DNA of 56,681 nucleotides from Branchiostoma floridae. Lineage: Eukaryota > Chordata > Leptocardii > Amphioxiformes > Branchiostomatidae. Each line of letters starts with the position of its first letter. Position 1 is the first letter of the stretch. This document shows, one piece after another, positions 47,501 to 56,681 of the stretch. The position numbers and the translations under genes were made by a program. The notes under the pieces were generated by a model, which did no database searches, was not told the origin of the DNA, and saw only the letters and a program-made list of their open reading frames with translations. The stretch lies in assembly GCF_000003815.2 (NCBI RefSeq), contig NC_049988.1:17659795-17716475 (forward strand), in the 5' to 3' direction.

Positions 47501-50500
47501 GCGCATCTGAACAAATAAGACTGCAATTTTTTGCCGAAATTTTCGCTCCTTCCAAATTCATATTCCGTTCCATTTACGACAGATGTCCAAAACAGAAACA
47601 TTCCAGAGATCAGTTTTCGGACCACTTAATGGTTAACAAATTACTTTTCTTGTCATACATGAATCTGAGATTGCTTTGTTGGGTATCCTAAAAAGGTTTT
47701 CTATCTTGTCAAATACACGTCATTAACGTTTTTGTTTCTGTATATGTGTTTTTATTTTACAACGAGTATGCCCGATGTCAATGTATGTTTACTCTTTAAT
47801 TTTCTGGTAAATGAAGCTTAAGCTACCATATACATGTGCAAATATACTAACATCGACATTCACAATCAAATGACACAGAAAACAATTTTTGCGATGGTAA
47901 CAATTATGAGTCAAGTATTATTGTTTCTTTGCATATCCGGACAATATGAAGAACAACATTCACTCAAAACACTCCACCCCAGCGGTGCAGTTTGGGATAG
48001 GTCCATATCCGGATAACATCTTGAACAAAGTTCAGTCAAAACACTCCACCCCAGCGGTGCAGTTTGGGATAGGTCCATATCCGGATAATATCTTGAACAA
48101 AGTTCAGTCAAAACACTCCACCCCAGCGGTGCAGTTTGGGATAGGTCCATATCCGGACAATATCTTGAACAAAGTTCAGTCAAAACACTCCACACCAGCG
48201 GTGCAGTTTGGGATAGGTCCATATCCGGACAATATCTTGAACAAAGTTCAGTCAAAACACTCCACCCCAGCGGTGCAGTTTGGGATAGGTCCATATCCGG
48301 ACAATATCTTGAACAAAGTTCAGTCAAAACACTCCACCCCAGCGGTGCAGTTTGGGATAGGTCCATATCCGGACAATATCTTGAACAAAGTTCAGTCAAA
48401 ACACTCCACCCCAGCGGTGCAGTTTGGGATAGGTCCATATCCGGACAATATCTTGAACAAAGTTCAGTCAAAACACTCCACCCCAGCGGTGCAGTTGGGG
48501 ACATGTCCATATCCGGACAATATCTTGAACAAAGTTCAGTCAAAACACTCCACACCAGCAGTGCAGTTTGGTATAGGTCCATATCCGGACAATATCTTGA
48601 ACAAAATTCGGTCAAAACACTCCACACCAGCGGTTCAGTTTGGGATAGATACATTTCCGGACAATATCATGACAAAAAGTCACTCATGATATTGAATACC
48701 AGCGTTACTATGTGGGAATGGTCCATATCCGGACAATATCATGAGGCACTCGTAAAGCGGTTATGCAAGCTGTGCAAAGTGCCGAGCAGACCAGTGCGTT
48801 GGCATGTCAACGATGCGCCAGGCACTGGGGAAGTCGCTGAAGATAACAGCCTACACCGCGCCACAGCGTTTGCTGCTGTGTACAACTTTGAAACTGGTAA
48901 GTACGTGATGCATTTATTCACAAAAATAATGCACAATGCCATGTGTTTCTGTGAAACAGGCATGATGGATGACACTAACTTGCTTGGAACCATCTGGAGG
49001 AGTCCTTAGGTAACAAGACCATGTTAGGAAGTCACATGACTTGACTAGACCAATAGTAGACCGGCTGGTGACAGCAGTTAGGTTTGAAACTAGATTTGAA
49101 CACCAGTTGTCGCCGCCGCTAGCCGCTACCGGACCAAGAACTTGAAGAAGTGAGTAGTGTAGCTCTCTAGTACATAGATTGTATATACATAGCAGTTACC
49201 GTTCTTAGTTCCGTATATGTCTGTCAGCAATGTCTGTTATCCCTTCCTAGTGTTTTGTGTATTTAATAATTAGTAGTGTGATCTTTTTGTAAAGATTGTT
49301 GTATGATAGATCACTTCTCTTTCAGTTGGAACCCCCGCGTGTCATCCCCGGCTTGTTTACAAATTGCCCGTTCCATAGTTAGTTAAATTCTCATATTATT
49401 TTGTGCTGTAAGTGCCGTAACGGTTGCTTCTAAACTTTTCTGTCCTATTGTTTTGGCTGGCTAAATCTTTATAGAAGCAAAGGAGGAACTGTAATCTCCT
49501 TACTACTGGGACCAATGAATGTGATTGTGTGCATATTCAAATTCCATTCGTTCTTTGGGGTCCTTATCTGTGCCATCTGTGTGGCCCTCGCCCTTTGATG
49601 ATAGCCGACTCCAGATTCCTGCCTTTGTCCCCCGTCTTGTCCTGCTGTGATTGTTATGGCCGTGTTGTTTGAATAATTTTACATGTACCGTTCATGGGTT
49701 CGGGGCAGTTACAAGCCGTTCTTTTCCATTCCAGCCGCTGAGCCCCTGTTTCCCAATCGCCTGTCCTGCCATGCCGACGACCGAGGCCTACCTCCTCGTA
49801 ACACTTACGACAGTCTGTGCCCGGTGCCGTTGCATCCTGCCAGAATTGTTTCTACACTGAAGACGGACAGTGCCGGAGCCGGCTGTCCTCGAGACGTGCC
49901 GTCGATATTGCGGGGTCTTGCCAGAGCATCTTCCGTCGCCAATGATCGTCCACTACCACAAAGACGCAGAAGAGGGCTCCCCGGACGATGATTCCACAGT
50001 CAACACGATACGGACTTATAGAGGACTTGAAAATGGACTGTCGTACTGATTTCGCAATTACATTTTTATCCTACGAATATTGATTGTATGGTATATAACG
50101 TTAGACTTGTGTCGGATACTGTACATTTGATATTGTACATTTAAACTGATCAGTTTTGTTATGATGTTATTGACTTGGGCTTGATATTATTGGATCTGAC
50201 AGTGATTGTCTGAACTGTTTAACTTTGGCTTCGTTCGAGCTTCACTTTTTGTGAAGACCAATGAGGTTGTAGTGAGCTAAAACTTCCTTCGTATGACTAA
50301 GAGACAAATGCATATTGATTTGCCCCTTGACGTTAACATGATCTGTTCCTCCACATAATGTATTTGTTGTGATACTTGTGTCATCTGATTTATACAGGAA
50401 AATCTTTGAAAAGCTTTCACAAAATGTAGCCTTACCGAGTAAGCATTTTCGGGGTTAAAACGGACAGGAAACGTTAAATATTAGGTATTTAGCATGATCG

Positions 50501-53500
50501 TAAAGTTACTGGATATTCTGAAATAATGTGTTGTATTGTTCCTATGATGTTTCAGTATATCTTTAGTTTATGCAACCTTTCCGAGGCGTAATAGCCCCGA
50601 ACGCGCTCAGAAAATATGAAATATTCGGAACGTGTTTTGTCTCCAAAGTGTCCGAGAACGTTCCATAATTTGGAATCCGGATGTGAGACATGATAATACG
50701 GTCCCATTCTGGAATACGGAAATGCTCAGCATATGCGACCTTTCCGGGACGTAAAAGTTCTGGACGTGATCAGGAAACATGAAATATTAGCCAATGTCTT
50801 TTGTCTCCAAAGAGTCCTAGAACGTTCCATTACTTTGAATCCGGATATGCGACATGATCATATGGTTCCATTCTTGACTCCTGAAATTATCCGGATTTAT
50901 ACGAAACTAGTATTCGGAACGTGATTTGTATCCAAAGAGTCCGGAAACGTTCCATAACTGGAAATCCGGATATGAGACGTAATTATTTGGTTCCGTTCCG
51001 GACTTCTGAAATTATCCGGATTTATACGAAATATTCGGAACTTGATTTGTATCCAAAGAGTCCGAAAACGTTCCATTACTGGAAATCCGGATATGAGACG
51101 TAATTATTTGGTCCCGTTCCGGACTCCTGAAATTATCCGGATATATACGAAATATTCGGAACGTGTTTTGTCTCAAAAGAGTCCGAAAACGTTCCATTAC
51201 TGGAAATCCGGATATGAGGCAGGAATTAAATGGTCCCGTTCCGGACTCCTGAAATTATCCGAAAACGCAGGGGAGTCATGTCAGATTTCGTCCGGATATT
51301 GTCCGGATATATCCAGAAACGGTCCCGATCCGGATGTATACAAACATGGAAACGTCCGGAAATGACACCCTTTCGCACAGTGGCGGTTATATCGGCTCTA
51401 TATATACAGATTCAGACAACGTAGAATGGTTTAGGTTAAAAAATATCTGTGTTTCTATATGTAGTGACATTCTATATGCACACACCTCTCCGTCCTCAGT
51501 CTCCCAATCTGGCACCATGTCCTCCCAGGTGGCCACCAGTGTGAACGTGGCTCTGTAGTCCGACGTTCCGGGAAAGTACCGAGTCACGTCCTGGCTGCTT
51601 CTCTGGAGGATGTCTCCGCTGGTGTTGGTGTAGGCTTGGTACCAGATCTAGCAGGAGAAAAAAGGTAAGCAAACAACGAATGAATGAATGAATGAATGAA
51701 TGAATGAATGAATGAATGAATGAATGAATAGATGAATGAATAAATGAATGATTGAATATTCATTGAATACTAGTAAGGCGAAGCTCAATATAGTTTTGAC
51801 GTTTTCACACCTGTTTGAAATTATGTTAACACAATGACAGTGATGTCACATGATGGCAGAAACAAATTAGATTGTGCTTAATTTATGATTTTCCTGTCTA
51901 AGTGACTAGGGCAGGATCTGGTCCATTTCTCCGCTCTCTGTTTCTATGTTGCACAGTCCAGGGCCCTAGACACAGCTAACTTATATACCAAACCCTGTGT
52001 TTTTCACAACCTGGTCATTTTATGTTACATGTTCTTAATGCACACTTTCCTAAATTTCATTAGTTTTTCTAAGTACACTACCATTATGATTTGGACAATA
52101 CATGCTACTTGACAATACCTTAGGGGCCTGGTTGGTCTGTAGACCTCTGAATCTGTTGTTGGACCAGAAGGCAGCCAGGACCCCACAGACATTCGTTCTG
52201 TTGGACTCCAGCACGGTGTCCATAGACTCAGGGTGTCTGAAGGTCAGGTACTCGTTGATGTATTCCTGCTCCTCTGCCCTGGTAGATGTGATGACCAGCA
52301 GGCCATTTTCTGAAACCTGTTTTGGAAAAAATATCAATAATTGTTGAAGAAAAGTTCTTATCAACATGAATTCTATTTGGAGTTATGCAATGATTAAGCG
52401 TTGTCGTTTTGGCATTCGCATAAATGATATGTAGTGAGTTACACAATGGTAACTTTTGCTTTTTCATTGCACAATGATAAATTTTCTTCCAACACATGTA
52501 GAATATATACATGGATAAAATTTTCAACGACCACTTTCATCTTCTTATAGATCTGAATCAATTGCTGTCTCATATCTGCAATGACATGTAGAAAAAGCAT
52601 AGGACACCTTACATACTGTTTCGAGTTGTGCAATGATTAGGTTTTGTTGTTCTGGAATTCCGTAAATCCGTAAAAACATGAAGATGAAGTATAGAACCAC
52701 CTACATAGACAGAGTTGCAGATAATGCCTCCGAAGAGCGGGATGCCGTTCTCTATGCCGATCAGGGAGGACGAGGCCTCCTCCATGACAAGATGGTGGCC
52801 GCTCCTGCTCAGGGATTGCCGCCTCTGCGACGATGAAGCTGTCAGCCGGAGGTCGTTCTGATCCTCACCGAATGGGTAGAACCGGTCCTCTGTACAACAT
52901 AACGTCATGAGATGTTAGTGTAAAGACTATGAAAACTATGACAAAGCAGTGGTATGATAAAACACTGTAGGACCAGTATCATTTATGCTGTGGTAACATT
53001 AGGTAAGTTTAGAGGAATATATGCCCTCTTTTCCGTCGCAATGTCTACTGGTTTAAGAGATTGTCTTCCTTTCTTTTGGTTTGACTTTTATACCATTTTG
53101 ATGCTACATCCACGTAGCTAGCTGCGATAGGACATATGTCGAAGAGTTTACCAAGTATTGCAATATCAAATTATATTTGCTGTAAGATAACTTGTTCAGC
53201 TCACCTATACACTGTCCAGTGAATCCGGTCCCCTCCTCCACAGAAGACTTGAACCCATATTCACACACACAGGTAAAGCCCCCCGCGAGGTTCTGGCAAT
53301 AGGCGTTGTCATCACAGTTGGTAGCATCGGATGTAGCACATTCATCTACATCTGTATTTTTCATTTAAGTTAAGATGATGGTTATTAGGTTCAAGAAAAG
53401 AAAAAACAATGTCAAGAAGTAAATAACATACAGGGGTTGAGATTAGAAGGAATTGCATGTGATACTAGTATGTTGCAATTTGAAGCGAGTTGAAGGTAGT

Positions 53501-56500
53501 GAGCAAAACGTCTTGGTTCAATAGAAGTCGCCGAAATACATCAAAATTGACACCAGTCAATAAGAAGCAAAATGTAAAGATAAGTTTGAATAAAAGGCCT
53601 TTGTGCCAGGTGCGTCGCCAACAACATACCTCTGCAGTACGTTCCGCTGCCGATGTAGCCGGAAGGACACTCGCACGTGTAGCCGCCTAACGTGTTGGTA
53701 CAGATCGCGACAGGGTCGCAATCGTGACGGCCTGACTCGCACTCCTCTATGTCTGTGTTAATAAGAGTTTAGTTCTGTTAAACAATGTAAAGATAAAAGT
53801 AGCGAAAGTTGTACAAAGAGGACAGACAACTACTGAAATAAACACTAAAAAACAAAGCTTGTTGATAAATTAGTTCACCATGGCAATGTAGGAAAGTGCC
53901 GTTGGTGCTGCGGTGGATAGACCATCCAGGCTGGCAAGAACATAGATAGTCGTCTTCCAGTAGAGAGCAAATGCCACCGTGGGACACTTGGCCACATCGG
54001 TCTTCCTCGTCAGAACACCAGTTGATGTCTGAGAATTGTTAGGTTGATATTGTGAGTTATGTGATCTTCATTATTTTATTTCGGGGTAAACCTAGAAATC
54101 CCTTCCTGTACGAATATACCCTGATACTGAAACAGCAAGACCACTTTCTGCCCCTTATGTTACAAGGCACACTACTAGGGTCTGAATTAATGATATCATA
54201 TAAGATACGAGCCACAATACCGCACATTCTCATGCAACAAAGAAGCTTTAATAAAAATGACCATTGCAGCTTCTGCAAGTTCATTGCAAATTAGTAATGA
54301 TACTTACATCCTTCCACGCACTCCTTGTTTTGGCAGTTCTTGATTTCTGTGCCCTGGCCGATACAATAGCGGCCGCAGCTAGAAGGGGGAGGGTTGTTGC
54401 ACTGTCGTGTTCGGGACTGGAAGCCTAGTCCGCAGTACGCCGAACAGTTTGACCACTCGCTCCAAGCTCCATACTGGCCATCTATTAGTTGAGGAAAGGA
54501 AAAAAGACAGTGTTTTGTGTGTGTGTGTGTGTGTGTGTTTCTAGTGGCTAATAGTAGCTAGATATACGAAAAGTGGCATCTTGAGACTAGAATACAGTCT
54601 CAAGTGGCATCAGGATCCGTTTGTAGTACATGTAAGTCCAATCTTCATGACAAGGCCTCGGAACCAGCGTTATGTTCATCACTATTTAGAGCCCATCGTG
54701 GCCATGGCAATGGCATTTACAAGTATTGCCAGGCGTGTTTACAGTTTTATCTATTTTTAATGTTCATTGGAGCTAACATGTTATAGAACCTACATACCGA
54801 TGCAGGCCAGTGTTGTTGGTGTCGTCATTGAAGTCGGAGACGTCGTTGAACGTTTGTTATCAGTTGAAGTCTTTTCGGTTGTTTCCAATTTTGAAGGTGA
54901 AGTTGACGTCGGCATTGTTGTTGCTGGAGTAGTAATTGTTGTTGCAATGGTGGAAGTGCTTACATCTATAGTAGAGGTTATTTCAGTTGCAGGGACAGCA
55001 GTAGAGGTTTCTAGGAAAACTGTCGTTTCTTGTGGAGCATCCAGATTCGTTGTACTTCGATAAGTCGTTTTTGCTGATGTCACAGTGGTTTGGTGTGTGC
55101 TTGTTTCGTCTTCTAGTGTAGACTGTGTAGACTTTCCGAGCGTCGTAGAAGCAGATTTGTCAGTCGTTTTTGGAGGAAATGTCGTGGTGAAAAGTGTGGA
55201 TGCTTCTGTTGTAGCTGCCGTGCTTTTCCGTACTGTTGACCGTTGTTTAGACGTTGAGAAAGATCTTCTGGATGTTGCTTCTGTCAAAGTAGAAGTGGGT
55301 AGTCCTTCGACAGTAGATTTCTTGTCAGTAGTTGATATAATCGATGATGTTTTGGAGGTCGTATAGTAAGGTCGTTGCGAGGTTGTCAGAGGTACACTAG
55401 TTGTAGATGTCAGACCTGCGACAGAAGACTGTGCGAGCGTCGTTGTCAAAGTAGACGTGGGTAGTCCTTTGACAGTAGATTTCTTGTCAGTAGTTGATAT
55501 AACCGATGGTGTTTTGGAGGTCGTGTAGTAAGGTCGTTGCGAGGTTGTCAGAGGTACACTAGTTGTAGATGTCAGACCTGCGACAGAAGACTGCGCGGGT
55601 GTTGTTGTCTGTGTTGTTGTAGCAGGCGGCAAATCTGTTGTGAGAATGCTTTGTGGTGTGGTTTGACGGCTCGTTTCACTTGTAGACACAAGCGATGTCG
55701 CAATAGAACTCTGAAGGCTTGTAAAATGTTGAGTAGTAGTCGTCTCCTGCATCTCTGTTGAAATGTTGCTTGTGTCTATAAGAGTAGATTCCTGCTGACG
55801 ACTCGATGCAACTGTTGATGGTGCATCGGTAACAGTGATGCTGAATGTTGACGATGGTGATGTCTGTTCTGTCGTCTGTTTGGTTGTTGTTTCTTGTGAC
55901 GTACCAGACCGAGTAGTCGTCCTAGATAGCTGACCTGTGGTCGTAGAAATGCCAGGTGTGGACATCGTTGTCACTCCACCGACGTCGGTGGTGTATTTAG
56001 CAGATGACTTTGCTGCTGTTTCTGTTGTAGTCGACGTCACAAATCCTGCAGGCGTACTTTTTGTTGTTTCTGGCTGTGTAGATGACACAGTTGTTGTTTC
56101 TGGCTGTGTAGATGACACAGTTGTTGTTTCTAGCTGTGTAGATGACACAGTTGTTGTTTCTGGCAGTGTAGATGACACAGTTGTTGTTTCTGGCTGTCTA
56201 GATGACACAGTTGTTGTTTCTGGCTGTGTAGATGACACATTTGTTGTTTCTGGCAGTGTAGATGACACATTTGTTGTTTCTGGCTGTGTAGATGACACAG
56301 TTGTTGTTTCTGGCTGTGTAGATGACACAGTTGTTCTTTCTGGCTGTGTAGATGACACAGTGGTTGTTTCTGGCTGTGTGAACGACACAGTTGTTGTTTC
56401 TGGCTGTGTAGACGACACAGTTGTTGTTTCTGGCTGTGTAGATGACACATTTGTTGTTTCTGGCTGTGTAGATGACAACGTTGTTGTTTCTGACTGTGTA

Positions 56501-56681
56501 GATGACACAGCTGTTGTTTCTGGCTGTGTAAATGACACAGCTGTTGTTTCTGGCTGTGTTATGTTAGAAAAGGTGATTCTGGCTGTGTAGACGACACAGT
56601 TGTTGCATTCTGGCTGCGTAGATGACACAATTGTTGTTTCTGGCTGTGCAGACGACACAGCTGTTGTTTCTGGCTGTGTAG
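31581..56681 (-). CDS. MUC4-like modular membrane mucin (mucin-TSP1-EGF-NIDO-AMOP-VWD-EGF-TM), 5' partial
   Basis: Minus-strand exons: 56681-54798 (open at window edge), 54481-54308, 54028-53879, 53752-53630, 53351-53205, 52889-52701, 52309-52119, 51647-51486, 46497-46311, 46075-45921, 45332-45081, 44871-44724, 44289-44112, 43709-43549, 43249-42992, 42757-42553, 42099-41908, 41489-41173, 40757-40653, 40362-40222, 39907-39773, 39321-39199, 38742-38623, 38259-38116, 37854-37723, 37551-37429, 37001-36879, 36325-36194, 35676-35548, 35212-34940, 34426-34264, 33274-32684, 32326-32083, 31634-31581. All junctions keep phase, giving about 2,600 visible residues. NIDO-AMOP-VWD-EGF-TM is the MUC4 core. 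TSP1, extra EGFs and a long repeated cytoplasmic tail distinguish it. The predicted product is a type I plasma-membrane glycoprotein acting in surface protection, adhesion or EGF-module signalling. Signal peptide and true start lie outside the window. Confidence 0.9.
32440..32570 (+). repeat. Imperfect GTA/TAG trinucleotide-rich tract
   Basis: TAGTA-type units dominate this stretch of the intron between exons 32 and 33 of the mucin-like gene. Frames open through it on the plus strand (32370-32637) are low-complexity artefacts. Confidence 0.75.
33453..33952 (-). mobile_element. tRNA-derived SINE with CAAT tail and 10-bp TSD
   Basis: On the minus strand the element starts with a tRNA-like head (A-box TGGCGCAGTGG, B-box GGTTCAAATCC near 33890-33900). 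It runs through a body that includes CACGTTAAAGAACCCCCACA and ends in (CAAT)n. It is flanked by CAATATAGAT at 33443-33452 and 33953-33962, a clean target-site duplication. It lies in the intron between exons 31 and 32 in the same orientation as the mucin-like gene. The 113-codon frame at 33541-33882 is within the SINE body and is not a gene. Confidence 0.88.
35820..35965 (-). repeat. Dispersed retroelement tail, copy 3
   Basis: The minus strand reads AGCAGCGACGCCTAGCTGCC, then AAGTCAGTATTGCCTTGACG, GTCAGACTGTCAGC, and AACGTCGACCTTGAATAAAAC at the end. It is the least degraded of three copies (see 22915-23080 and 20810-20945). It sits between exons 28 and 29 of the mucin-like gene. Confidence 0.55.
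37258..37395 (+). repeat. Dispersed repeat B, copy 2
   Basis: This is homologous to 29726-29860, with matching blocks CATGACCTCAATGAAGAGCGG and CTTTCATGAGCAAACAAAGG. Copy 2 lies antisense in an intron of the mucin-like gene, 34 bp past the donor of the exon at 37429-37551. Confidence 0.65.
41908..44289 (-). other. VWD domain exons 13-17
   Basis: Exon 13 opens [19 protein letters not shown], the VWD start. Exons 14-15 continue to [16 protein letters not shown], the GLxGNxNGD signature. Exon 16 holds LFHNYPEDP and FVPKFFDD. Exon 17 holds [15 protein letters not shown], matching the C-terminal subregion in MUC4/SUSD2 proteins. The usual GDPH autocleavage tetrad is replaced by GEPH, so self-cleavage into two subunits may be weak or absent. 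Confidence 0.9.
44477..44640 (+). repeat. GA/GACA microsatellite
   Basis: (GA)n is mixed with GACA units over about 160 bp in the intron between exons 12 and 13 of the mucin-like gene. Low-complexity frames across it on both strands are spurious. Confidence 0.93.
44724..46075 (-). other. AMOP domain exons 10-12
   Basis: Conserved cysteine/tryptophan landmarks run CRDWHN (exon 10), [16 protein letters not shown] and [11 protein letters not shown] (exon 11), then [11 protein letters not shown] and [11 protein letters not shown] (exon 12). This is the order known from MUC4, SUSD2 and ISM proteins. The domain is extracellular and of uncertain molecular role; it joins NIDO directly to VWD as in MUC4. 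Confidence 0.9.
46930..47700 (+). repeat. Left subterminal degenerate repeats of the CACTA-like element
   Basis: Loosely repeated blocks of about 240 bp contain CCGGACAAAT, AATATCATGAGTCA (near 47014 and 47260) and TCCGAATACGTG. They are related to the CCGGA motifs at the right end. No coding potential is visible; the 60-70 codon frames here overlap on both strands. Confidence 0.6.
47945..48735 (+). repeat. 72-bp tandem array, about 10 units, inside the CACTA-like element
   Basis: The unit contains CACTCCACCCCAGCGGTGCAG, GGGATAGGTCCATATCCGG and ATCTTGAACAAAGTTCAGTC. Central copies are nearly identical and the edges diverge. Because 72 equals 3 x 24 and the unit has no stop in some frames, 247-codon frames are open on both strands. 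They are artefacts of periodicity. Confidence 0.92.
48736..50560. other. Central part of the CACTA-like element
   Basis: Unique sequence of about 1.8 kb. One stretch (48740-48896) reads [13 protein letters not shown]...AVYNFETG and ends in a donor-like CTG|GTAAGT. Another (from 49736) begins after TTCCATTCCAG and is open to 49991 ([16 protein letters not shown]...). These could be captured or element-encoded exons, but neither has a recognisable domain. Confidence 0.35.
50560..51300 (+). repeat. 121-bp tandem array, about 6 units, right subterminal
   Basis: The unit contains AACGTTCCATTACTGGAAATC, CGGATATGAGACGTAATTAT, GTTCCGGACTCCTGAAATTA and TACGAAATATTCGGAACG. Copies become more similar toward the right terminus. 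The frames at 50733-51365 derive from this array. Confidence 0.85.
51676..51755 (+). repeat. GAAT tetranucleotide microsatellite
   Basis: About 12-18 AATG units with late interruptions lie in intron 7 of the mucin-like gene, about 30 bp upstream (on the minus strand) of the exon 8 acceptor at 51647. Confidence 0.93.
53205..54481 (-). other. TSP1 and three EGF-like exons
   Basis: Exon 54481-54308 gives a thrombospondin type 1 repeat: [20 protein letters not shown] with six cysteines and an NCQNKEC end. Exon 54028-53879 is an EGF-like module starting INWC. Exons 53752-53630 (DIEEC...) and 53351-53205 (DVDEC...) are calcium-binding EGF modules with the D-x-[DE]-E-C start. All are symmetrical phase 1 modules, typical of shuffled extracellular domains. 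TSP1 is not part of vertebrate MUC4. Confidence 0.9.
54515..54540 (+). repeat. Short TG microsatellite
   Basis: About 12 TG units lie in the intron between the mucin exon and the TSP1 exon. Confidence 0.9.
54798..56681 (-). other. Mucin domain exon with 30-bp tandem repeats
   Basis: One exon encodes Thr/Ser/Pro-rich sequence suited to dense O-glycosylation. The distal part (about 56055-56681) is a 30-bp minisatellite, about 20 units, coding a 10-residue unit close to [10 protein letters not shown]. The proximal part (about 54840-56050) is non-tandem Thr/Ser-rich sequence with one long internal duplication (about 55270-55425 versus 55450-55600) containing [18 protein letters not shown]. The exon ends TLACIG|GTATGT at 54798. 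Antisense open frames across the minisatellite are artefacts of the 30-bp period. No donor or acceptor marks an upstream end. Confidence 0.9.

Larger units (their letters stand above)
46902..51382. mobile_element. 4.48-kb CACTA/EnSpm-like transposon, non-autonomous
   Basis: The left end (46902-46930) and the reverse complement of the right end (51354-51382) match at 27 of 29 positions. Both begin CACTGTG, then share GAAAGGGTGT and ATTTCCGGAC. GCG flanks each side (46899-46901 and 51383-51385). A CACTG terminus with a 3-bp TSD is the EnSpm/CACTA signature, and subterminal zones full of CCGGA motifs fit the subterminal repeats of that superfamily. The element occupies intron 8 of the mucin-like gene. 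No transposase domain (DDE, TPase) was recognised in any frame. Confidence 0.8.
46311..52889 (-). other. NIDO domain exons 6-9, split by a 5-kb intron
   Basis: Exon 6 starts the nidogen-like domain ([16 protein letters not shown]). Exon 7 continues with ENGLLVITS. Of two AGs, the acceptor 3' of TTTCAG (52309) is the in-phase one. Exon 8 holds [16 protein letters not shown] and [10 protein letters not shown]. Exon 9 holds [20 protein letters not shown] and KDGGMTW, the characteristic NIDO end. Intron 8 (46498-51485) is expanded by the 4.48-kb transposon. Confidence 0.92.

Noticed and set aside
47911-48689. 247-codon frames on both strands of the 72-bp array
   Set aside because: The period is a multiple of three, so open frames are expected. 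There is no domain, no splice link to the mucin exons, and the array lies within a transposon.
55937-56590. 217-codon plus-strand frame and 106-codon minus-strand out-of-frame frame
   Set aside because: They are shadows of the 30-bp minisatellite in the real mucin exon.

Overview
The window reads as invertebrate-deuterostome nuclear DNA, most consistent with a cephalochordate (amphioxus). This is an inference from long genes with many short GT-AG exons, a non-I-domain integrin alpha gene, a MUC4-like modular membrane protein, and abundant small inverted-repeat transposons, SINE/LINE debris and CA/GA microsatellites. Nothing looks prokaryotic. Exon coordinates were derived by hand from splice consensus plus reading-phase continuity. 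Every internal junction reported for the three genes keeps phase, apart from the one hidden by an assembly gap.

Layout. (1) 977-4650, minus strand: a 5'-truncated, frame-broken LINE with endonuclease, reverse transcriptase and a CCHC tail. (2) 4958-9518, minus: a seven-exon gene for a 222-residue NAD(P)-binding Rossmann protein of the NmrA/BLVRB-like atypical SDR type. A possible extra 5' exon lies at 12083-12189. Its introns and upstream flank hold several inverted-repeat elements, one of them interrupted by a 100-N gap. (3) 10734-11981: a 1.25-kb DNA transposon with a 7-bp target duplication. (4) 13940-30249, plus: an almost complete integrin alpha gene with 29 visible exons (beta-propeller, thigh, calf domains, one TM segment, a GFFDR tail). 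A 241-N gap hides part of exon 19 or more. (5) 31581-56681, minus, tail-to-tail with the integrin and open at the window's right edge: 34 exons of a giant mucin-like membrane protein. Its order is Thr/Ser mucin repeats, TSP1, 3 EGF, NIDO, AMOP, VWD, about 13 EGF, TM, then a cytoplasmic tail carrying eight degenerate 21-residue repeats. (6) 46902-51382: a 4.48-kb CACTG-ended, CACTA/EnSpm-like transposon inside intron 8 of that gene, built largely of tandem arrays.

The integrin and the mucin-like protein are both predicted cell-surface type I membrane proteins with adhesion or matrix modules. Their adjacency may be chance, since they are convergent and share no visible regulatory element. The freshest observations are the CACTA-like element with both termini and its TSD, the FPWTYS(K/T)P repeats in the mucin cytoplasmic tail (four YxxP motifs), the GEPH in place of GDPH in the VWD domain, the RRKR next to the integrin membrane segment, and the 1.25-kb transposon. 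No operon-like or CRISPR-like system is present.
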